A stretch of DNA of 8,850 nucleotides. It comes from Saprospiraceae bacterium. Lineage in GTDB: Bacteria > Bacteroidota > Bacteroidia > Chitinophagales > Saprospiraceae. The DNA lies in NCBI GenBank assembly GCA_004297645.1, contig SCUG01000057.1, positions 1-8,850 on the forward strand. Reading direction: 5' to 3'. Every line of letters begins with the position of its first letter. The stretch's first letter is position 1. Shown here piece after piece: positions 1 to 5,335 of the stretch. Made by a program: the position numbers and the translations under genes. Under the pieces are notes generated by a model, which saw nothing but the letters and a program-made list of their open reading frames with translations, searched no databases and had not been told where the DNA came from.

Positions 1-24
1 GGTTTAGAATGTTTAAACTAAACC
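1..24. repeat. Inverted repeat beside the 9-base tandem array
   Basis: GGTTTAG at 1-7 is the exact reverse complement of CTAAACC at 18-24, and the spacer contains the perfect palindrome GTTTAAAC (11-18). The right arm is also the first unit of the tandem array that follows, so this strand could fold onto any of the CTAAACC units. The feature may extend left of the window. Its function is unknown. Confidence 0.5.
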
Positions 25-60
25 TGCTAAACCTGCTAAACCTCCTCAACCTTCTAAACC
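18..60. repeat. 9-base tandem repeat, about 4.8 copies
   Basis: Units read CTAAACCTG (18-26), CTAAACCTG (27-35), CTAAACCTC (36-44), CTCAACCTT (45-53) and a partial CTAAACC (54-60). The first two are identical and the rest carry one to three changes, which fits slippage expansion followed by drift. The array lies in non-coding DNA about 300 bases downstream of the ThuA/dehydrogenase gene. No open reading frame uses it. It is too short and has no spacers, so it is not a CRISPR. Confidence 0.75.
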
Positions 61-200
61 AATACCGGTAATTAAATTACGACACGTCGCTTAGTGTTGA
101 GGATAGCCCCCTCCGGGCTTGGTGGTTGCAAACCGCTTGTTTGTCGAGGTTAGGAACGATCAAAAAATAACTTAGAACTTTTTGCCCGCTCCCATCGCCC

Positions 201-310
201 TTGTCATTCCCGCAGGGAATCTGCTACGTCATGTTGGCTGTCTCGCGGGATAAAAATTGCACTTAATACAGCCCTCGTGAAGTCGCAGGTCCGCCTTCGG
301 CGGATGACAA
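201..310. repeat. Hairpin-ended inverted-terminal-repeat element, copy A
   Basis: The ends are TTGTCAT (201-207) and ATGACAA (304-310). Each flanks a small hairpin: ATTCCC/GGGAAT with loop GCA (206-220) on the left, TCCGCC/GGCGGA with loop TTC (290-304) on the right. A conserved YCTGC lies just inside each. The segment 221-258 (CTGC..CGTCATGTTGGCTGT..GCGGGATA..AAAATT) matches the reverse complement of copy B at 4777-4820. The element has no open reading frame and lies about 50 bases past the stop of the ThuA/dehydrogenase gene. It resembles a non-autonomous, MITE- or REP-like element. It could also help terminate or stabilise the transcript, but no U-tract follows the hairpin. Confidence 0.75.
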
Positions 311-320
311 AGTGGGGCTG

Positions 321-332
321 GTAAATATTTAC
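321..332. repeat. Perfect 12-base palindrome
   Basis: GTAAATATTTAC is a perfect palindrome between copy A of the repeat and the 3' end of the ThuA/dehydrogenase gene. It could be a protein-binding site or chance in AT-rich sequence. There is no divergent promoter here for an operator to control, so no function is assigned. Confidence 0.3.
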
Positions 333-359
333 GAAAAAGGAAAATTGACCCCACACGCA

Positions 360-3300
360 CTATTGCGTCTCCGCTTTATCAAAAAATATCCCGTCTAATT
401 CCATCACGCTCGTCTCCAAATCCACCTCGTTTTTAAATACAAAAAACAGCGATTGCGGGCCGTTTTGCTGCCCCAAAGTTATAGGCGGCATTTCCCCTGT
501 CTCGCCAACGGTGGCACTTCCGGCCAATTGGCCAGTGGCCGAACCAAGATGCACTTCGACCACACTCCCCGGCAGCGCTTGGGCTGCCTTAAGGCGCACA
601 CTGCCAATTCCCGACAGGTCTATATTTTCGAAACCAATGTAGCGCCCGCTGAATAGGTCACCGGCGACCGTCGCCCCGGTATCCTTCCGGTGCTTTTTGC
701 GAACGCCCTTCGCCGAAGCGTAAAAATTCTCCGCTTCAAGGTAGGGATATTGCAACACAAGGGTAGCATGTGCCGAAAGTGAAGGCACTCCCGTTGCACC
801 CTCATCGAGGTAGCTGGCCTGAAACACAAAGGCTCCCTTCTCCTTTTTTCCCACATGGGCTGCCGGCGAATACGCTCCGGAAAACGGCAGCGTAGATGCT
901 GCTTGCACCCCCTCGCCCAGCGACAAAATGTACCGCACGATGTCGCCGGCCTGCGTCTTGGTCATCTTCGGATGAGCAGCCATCGGCGTTTCGCCCCAAT
1001 TACCGGCGCCGCCCTCCATGATTTTTACGGACAAGGTTTTTAAAACTGATTTTTCTCCGTAATAGCGGTTTGCAATGTCCCTGAAAGCTGGGCCGTTCAC
1101 CTTTTTGTCCACTGCGTGGCAGGTTTTGCAGTCGCTTTCCTCGATGAGTTTTTTTCCTGCGGCAAACATGGCATCGCCCCCACCCGGCTGCGTTTGGTGG
1201 CCCATGGCGATGGCCTCCATATCCTGGCCTTCGGCCAAATAATCAATGGAAATCTTTACCCTTTCGGGGTTGAGGGTTCCTGCGTCGAGGCCACCGTCTT
1301 CCCTGTCGGTCACTTTCAGGCGGTACGGGATGGGGGCTGCGCCCCAATAAAAACTTCGGTTGCCGCCGGTTTCCCATGCTATTTCTGGCGGGGTATTCCC
1401 CACGGCTATTTCCGCTGTGTCTGTTGAAGCCAATCCCGTGGCATCCGTCACTTTCAGGGATACGTGGTAGATGCCCGGCTTTGAAAAAGTATGCTTGAAA
1501 GCCACCGCCTCCGATTTTACTCCAACCTCTTTCACCGACCACTCAAAGGTCAGTTTATCGCCGTCGAAATCTTTGGAGCCGGCGGCGGAAAAGTCCACGG
1601 TAAGTGGATTGCCCCCTGCACCGGGCGTAGCTGCGAGCTGCACCGCCGGTTTTCGGCCTGCCGGGGCAAATTCGATTTTGGTGAGCCGGGCGTCTTTGTT
1701 CCGGGCAAACCATTCCGTGCCGTATTCGAGCAGGTAGAGTGCGCCGTCGGGGCCAAAGGCCATGTCCATGGGGCGGGTAAACTCCTCGTTTGGCAGGAAG
1801 CGGTCAGCCCTTACAAAGGCGCCATTTTCATCGAGCGTGACCACAAAAATCCAATACCTCATCCACTCATAGATGAAGAGCTTGTTTTCAAAATAAGGGG
1901 GAAAAATATGGGCGCTATCAGCCGTCTGGAAATCAGCCGCATGAAACACAGGCCCCGCCATGGGATTCTTGCCCCCCGTTGCGACCCACGGAAATTCCAG
2001 GCTTTCGTCGTAGGAATACCAGATGAGTGACGGCTCTACCGGCGGCAATGTTTGCAGGCCGGTGTTATTGGGTGAGTTGTTGACCGGCCCGGCCGGGTCA
2101 AATAGCTGCCCCGATTTCCGGGTGGCGAAATTGTAATCGAAATAGGCGTGGTGGCCGCGGATGAAAGGCCAGCCATAGTTGCCGGCTTTTTTTGCGCGGT
2201 TGATGGGGTCGTAGCCCTTGGGGCCGCGGAAGCGCCCGTTCTTGCCAGCATCGGGGCCAACGTCGCCCCAATACAGCCAGTTGGTTTTGCTGTCAATGGC
2301 AATGCGGAAAGGATTGCGGCAGCCCATCACATAAATCTCTGGCCGCGTACCGGAGGTGCCAGGCGGAAAGAGATTGCCCTGTGGGATGGTGTAGGTGCCG
2401 TCGGGCTGTGGCGTAATTCGCAGGATTTTGCCCCGCAGGTCGTTGGTGTTGCCCGCCGACTTTTGGGCGTCCCATAATGCCCGGCCCGGCCGCTCGTCTA
2501 TGGGGTCGAAACCATCCGACTCGAAGGGGTTGGTATTGTCGCCGGTAGAAACGTAGAGGTTGCCGTCGGGGCCGAACTCCACAGAACCCCCGGCGTGGCA
2601 GCAGCCCACCAACTCCGGCACTTCGAACAGCATTTTTTCTGAGGACAAGTCCAATTTCCGGTCGTCGAAAACGAAACGGGAAAGGCGGTTGCGGCGGCCT
2701 CCTTCCATCAACGAATAATAGATGTACACCCATTTATTTTGCTGCCAGTGCGGGTCAATGGCGATGCCCAGCACCCCCTCTTCGAACTCGTGGTAAACGG
2801 GCATCAGGCCGGCGGTATCCACCTTGCCAGTTGTAGGGTCGTACAGGTTAATGGTGCCTTTCCTTTCAATGAAAAGGATGGTTCCATCGGGGAAAATATC
2901 AAGCTCCATCGGCTCGTCGAGATTGCTGGCAAGCGTCGTGCGCACGAAGCGGTCGTCTGGCGGAATCTGCTGTTTTGTGACCTTGCTGTAATCGAGGTGC
3001 CCATTGCCGAAGGCATACTGAATGCCACCCATAAGGTGAGTGAGAAAAAGGGAATCCCGATAATTAGCAATGGTGTGGCCAAGACCGGTATAAAAACTCC
3101 TGCCACCATCGAATTCCTGGCACCAGGCGATGGGATGTGTGCCGTGCTTGCCGCCCGTGTAAGTTTTTTCATCTACCGTTAGCAATACTTTCGCCGAAGG
3201 CGGCAAAAAAGGCTGCGATGGTTCGTAGGTCCAGCGGGCATAAGCGGGCACGTTCAATTGTTTTTGCCAAATGGAATCCTCCACGCCGTCTGGCAGGGAA

Positions 3301-3854
3301 TCTGTGGCGGGAAACACTTGGTCCACTGGCAGCACCGGCTGAAAATTGTACCATTCGCCGGTGCTGTTCCAGGTGGCTGGAAGGCCAGCATTGGCGGGAT
3401 GACCAGCACCGGCGACGGTCAGCACAGCCTCTTGCAGGCTGTCGGGATGGCCGTTGGCAACTGCCCCCACCAACTGCCCGTACCAGCGCCAATCCGTCTC
3501 GGTTTCGGCAGCTCCATGCACGCCCACGAAGCCACCGCCGGCCTGAATGAACCGTTGAAAATCCGCCTCCTGCCTTTCGTTGAGCACATCGCCTGAGGTA
3601 TTCAAAAAGAGGACGGCATTGAATTGCTTTAAGTTTTCTTCGGTGAAAAAACTGCTGTCTTCCGTCGCCACCACCTCGAATCCATGCTTCGCCCCAAATT
3701 GCCGGATGGCTCCGGTACCCACTTCGATGGAAGCATGGCGAAAACCGCTTGTTTTGGAAAAAACGAGGAGGCGGTTTGGCTTCTCATTTTGGCAGGAAAA
3801 TGCCAGAAGCGAAGCGAGAAATGAAAGGGAAAAAAGAAGATGCCGGAATTTCAT
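360..3854 (-). CDS. Secreted lipoprotein: ThuA, glucose/sorbosone dehydrogenase, PKD, cytochrome c and CBM6-like modules
   Basis: Residues are numbered from an in-frame ATG at 3917; the chosen start is M22 (3854), which places a hydrophobic signal and lipobox (LLAFSC, C42) directly at the N-terminus. Visible modules: ThuA-like fold about 49-303 (LVFSKTSGFRH, GVHGAAETE, GHTIANYRDS); PQQ-type glucose/sorbosone dehydrogenase propeller about 325-750 (GCCHAGG at 438-444, FGPDGNLYVSTGDNT, RNPFRIAID); PKD about 757-840; an Ig-like segment to about 895; mono-haem cytochrome c about 912-1000 (CKTCH at 930-934, likely Met ligand M979 or M985); and a CBM6-like beta domain about 1055-1180 (YLEAENFYAS). 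It is probably anchored at the outer membrane or cell surface and oxidises sugars, passing electrons from the propeller cofactor to its own haem. The substrate is unknown. The fusion matches large Bacteroidota proteins of about 1,100-1,200 residues. It lies close behind batE and may be co-transcribed. The alternative start at 3917 has a better ribosome site but adds a long polar leader. Confidence 0.93.
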   Translation of the reverse strand: MKFRHLLFSLSFLASLLAFSCQNEKPNRLLVFSKTSGFRHASIEVGTGAIRQFGAKHGFEVVATEDSSFFTEENLKQFNAVLFLNTSGDVLNERQEADFQRFIQAGGGFVGVHGAAETETDWRWYGQLVGAVANGHPDSLQEAVLTVAGAGHPANAGLPATWNSTGEWYNFQPVLPVDQVFPATDSLPDGVEDSIWQKQLNVPAYARWTYEPSQPFLPPSAKVLLTVDEKTYTGGKHGTHPIAWCQEFDGGRSFYTGLGHTIANYRDSLFLTHLMGGIQYAFGNGHLDYSKVTKQQIPPDDRFVRTTLASNLDEPMELDIFPDGTILFIERKGTINLYDPTTGKVDTAGLMPVYHEFEEGVLGIAIDPHWQQNKWVYIYYSLMEGGRRNRLSRFVFDDRKLDLSSEKMLFEVPELVGCCHAGGSVEFGPDGNLYVSTGDNTNPFESDGFDPIDERPGRALWDAQKSAGNTNDLRGKILRITPQPDGTYTIPQGNLFPPGTSGTRPEIYVMGCRNPFRIAIDSKTNWLYWGDVGPDAGKNGRFRGPKGYDPINRAKKAGNYGWPFIRGHHAYFDYNFATRKSGQLFDPAGPVNNSPNNTGLQTLPPVEPSLIWYSYDESLEFPWVATGGKNPMAGPVFHAADFQTADSAHIFPPYFENKLFIYEWMRYWIFVVTLDENGAFVRADRFLPNEEFTRPMDMAFGPDGALYLLEYGTEWFARNKDARLTKIEFAPAGRKPAVQLAATPGAGGNPLTVDFSAAGSKDFDGDKLTFEWSVKEVGVKSEAVAFKHTFSKPGIYHVSLKVTDATGLASTDTAEIAVGNTPPEIAWETGGNRSFYWGAAPIPYRLKVTDREDGGLDAGTLNPERVKISIDYLAEGQDMEAIAMGHQTQPGGGDAMFAAGKKLIEESDCKTCHAVDKKVNGPAFRDIANRYYGEKSVLKTLSVKIMEGGAGNWGETPMAAHPKMTKTQAGDIVRYILSLGEGVQAASTLPFSGAYSPAAHVGKKEKGAFVFQASYLDEGATGVPSLSAHATLVLQYPYLEAENFYASAKGVRKKHRKDTGATVAGDLFSGRYIGFENIDLSGIGSVRLKAAQALPGSVVEVHLGSATGQLAGSATVGETGEMPPITLGQQNGPQSLFFVFKNEVDLETSVMELDGIFFDKAETQ

Positions 3855-3928
3855 GCGTTCGGGTTTGTTTCCGGCAATTTTAGGAAAATTCCCGTCGAAT
3901 CCGGCAGGCTTGGTCATAATTCAAAAGA

Positions 3929-3935
3929 CACCTCC
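3929..3935 (-). promoter_or_regulatory. Shine-Dalgarno-like GGAGGTG upstream of the lipoprotein gene
   Basis: On the minus strand GGAGGTG matches the 16S anti-Shine-Dalgarno and ends 11 bases before the ATG at 3917. It begins two bases after the batE stop codon. It favours the longer start (3917), whereas the lipoprotein signal favours 3854. Bacteroidota rarely depend on such sites, so it does not settle the question. Confidence 0.35.
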
Positions 3936-3937
3936 GG

Positions 3938-4696
3938 TTAAATCTCCTCAAAGGCTCCGTCCGGCAGCCAGCCTTCTTCGCCGTTGGGTAGCTGCACCTT
4001 ATGCCAATCGCCCAATTTTTCGAGCAGTTCGAGTTTGGTGCCTTCGTGCAACAGATATAACTCAGTACCCGCTTCATCGGGTGCGCTGCGCAACGATGCG
4101 GTACCGGCGGAGATGATAGCCTGCCCGCTGTGCTGCTCCCAAGCCGTCCGGCTCAGCGCCAGCGAAAGGGGCAGAATGCTTAAGAGCAGCAGGGCGAGGC
4201 CGGCGAAAAAGCTCGCTTTTCGGGTGCGCCGCTCACGGCTCAATTGCCACAACGCCAAGGCACAGAACCCCGCCAGCCATAGAAATGCGCCGGTGAAACT
4301 CCAGACCCCGGAAGCTGCAAGATTGCGCAGCCGGTGCCACCATGCCCGCAAGAAAAAATCGGGCACCTCCTCAAATTTATCCACGGTGCGCTGGCGGGCA
4401 AATTCAAGATTGTGCAAAATACTGGCATCGCCAGGCTGGAGCAAGAGGGCTTTTTCATACTGCAAAATGGCCCGGCCCAACTCACCCTGCCGGAAGCAGG
4501 CATTGCCAAGATTATAATGAAGCCCGGCAGACTCGAATCCGTCCGATAGCAAAGCTTCGTAGGCCTTGGCAGCTTGCGCAAAATCGCCGTTTTCGTAAGC
4601 TTTATTGGCTGCCTGAAAACGCTCCGCCGTGCCCTCCCCGCGAACAATCAGCGGCATGCAGAGGAGTAATCCCAGAAATAAATGTGCTTTGGTCAT
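3938..4696 (-). CDS. batE: BatE-like TPR/SH3 membrane protein
   Basis: This 252-residue protein has an N-terminal signal peptide (about 1-20, LFLGLLLCMPLIVRG). Two to three TPR units follow (about 25-100: AANKAYENGDFAQAAKAYE, LHYNLGNACFRQGELGRAILQYEKAL). Then come two membrane segments (about 132-150 and 162-182) with a basic RERRTRK loop between them, and a C-terminal bacterial SH3 domain (about 192-252: ASLRSAPD, DWHKVQLPNGEEGWLP). This order is diagnostic for BatE of the Bacteroides aerotolerance (bat) cluster, where it accompanies MoxR and VWA-domain partners. The TPRs are expected in the periplasm. The SH3 domain is also predicted to be on the periplasmic side, since two membrane segments return the chain there. 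No other bat gene lies in the window: upstream is the repeat region and rpiB, downstream the dehydrogenase lipoprotein. The ATG at 4696 gives a clean signal peptide and is the natural start. Confidence 0.88.
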   Translation of the reverse strand: MTKAHLFLGLLLCMPLIVRGEGTAERFQAANKAYENGDFAQAAKAYEALLSDGFESAGLHYNLGNACFRQGELGRAILQYEKALLLQPGDASILHNLEFARQRTVDKFEEVPDFFLRAWWHRLRNLAASGVWSFTGAFLWLAGFCALALWQLSRERRTRKASFFAGLALLLLSILPLSLALSRTAWEQHSGQAIISAGTASLRSAPDEAGTELYLLHEGTKLELLEKLGDWHKVQLPNGEEGWLPDGAFEEI

Positions 4697-4730
4697 CGGT
4701 AAAATTTCGTAATTACTTACTTGCCCTTCT

Positions 4731-4844
4731 GCTTTGTCATTCCCTCAGGGAACCTGCAAAATGAAGAAAACTGAATGAATTTTTATTCTTATCCCGCAAA
4801 ACAGCCAACATGACGCCGCAGTTTCCCTGCGGGAATGACAAAGC
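4731..4844. repeat. Hairpin-ended inverted-terminal-repeat element, copy B
   Basis: The 27-base ends 4731-4757 and 4818-4844 are inverted repeats of each other with about two mismatches (GCTTTGTCATTCCC..AGGGAA.CTGC). Each contains a hairpin: TTCCC/GGGAA at 4740-4752 and at 4823-4835. The interior at 4777-4820, read on the minus strand, matches copy A at 221-258 apart from a short length difference near ATAAGAATAAAAATT. There is no open reading frame. The element starts about 35 bases past the rpiB stop and ends 34 bases before the batE start. It fills most of that gap and may separate the two transcripts. No target-site duplication was recognisable by eye. Confidence 0.8.
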
Positions 4845-4879
4845 GGGAGGAAGTGGTAAAAAGATTTATCCTGAATAAC

Positions 4880-5329
4880 CTATTTCATCAGCCGGCGCTC
4901 GGCCTCATCGAGGTAGGTCAGACAGGCTATATCTCCGGCATTCTGGCTGGGGCCGTGGCTGAACCAGGCTTCGAGGATTTCCCCGGCGACGGTTTCGGTG
5001 GTAGCACGCAGGCTCATGGCGAGTACATTGGCGTCGTTCCATTGGCGGGCACCGGCGGCGGTCTGGGCATCGTGGCACAGTGCTGCCCGAATACCCCGGA
5101 CTTTGTTGGCTGCAAGGCTGATGCCCGTGCCGGTCCAACAGAAAAGCACGGCCTGGCCGAATTCACCCGCTGCTACTTTTTCCGCCACTTCGATGGCCAC
5201 TTTTGGCCAAGGCGAAGGGCCGGCGACCAAGGCTCCGAACTGGGTGACCTCGTGGCCCATTTTTTTCAGCTCCTCCACCACGAACCGGGCGAGGGGCATG
5301 TCCATATCTGTTCCAACGGCGATTTTCAT
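4880..5329 (-). CDS. Divergent RpiB/LacA/LacB-family sugar-phosphate isomerase
   Basis: This 149-residue protein has the usual length and fold markers of RpiB: MKIAVGTD at the N-terminus, LFCWTGTGISLAANKVRGIRA at about 62-81, and WNDANVLA at 97-104. Classical RpiB interconverts ribose 5-phosphate and ribulose 5-phosphate in the cytoplasm, using a catalytic Cys in CGTGVG with help from His in DHxG and in QHND. Here the Cys is kept (C64), but CGTGVG reads CWTGTG, the DH pair reads D8-M9, and QHND reads QWND (W97). The two key His are therefore absent and two Trp line the site. Such a paralogue may isomerise another sugar phosphate, so the symbol rpiB is not asserted. It starts 6 bases after the stop of the OstA-like gene, has no Shine-Dalgarno site, and is probably translated from the same transcript. 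The nearby rpe supports a pentose-phosphate or related role. Confidence 0.88.
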   Translation of the reverse strand: MKIAVGTDMDMPLARFVVEELKKMGHEVTQFGALVAGPSPWPKVAIEVAEKVAAGEFGQAVLFCWTGTGISLAANKVRGIRAALCHDAQTAAGARQWNDANVLAMSLRATTETVAGEILEAWFSHGPSQNAGDIACLTYLDEAERRLMK

Positions 5330-5335
5330 GGTTCA

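Noticed and set aside
18..60. CRISPR-like array
   Set aside because: Units are 9 bases with no spacers; this is a simple tandem repeat.
105..119. Short hairpin AGCCC/GGGCT as a terminator
   Set aside because: Only five base pairs, no T-run, and more than 240 bases from the nearest gene end.
61..153. Possible relic reading frame (LRIAPSGLGGCKPLVCRG) between the tandem array and copy A
   Set aside because: About 25 codons between stops, with no start and no family I can name. It might be a decayed insertion-sequence fragment, but this is unsupported.
4697..4879. RNA gene (tRNA, riboswitch or small RNA) in the rpiB-batE gap
   Set aside because: The pairing potential is explained by the inverted ends of repeat copy B; no tRNA or known riboswitch features are present.
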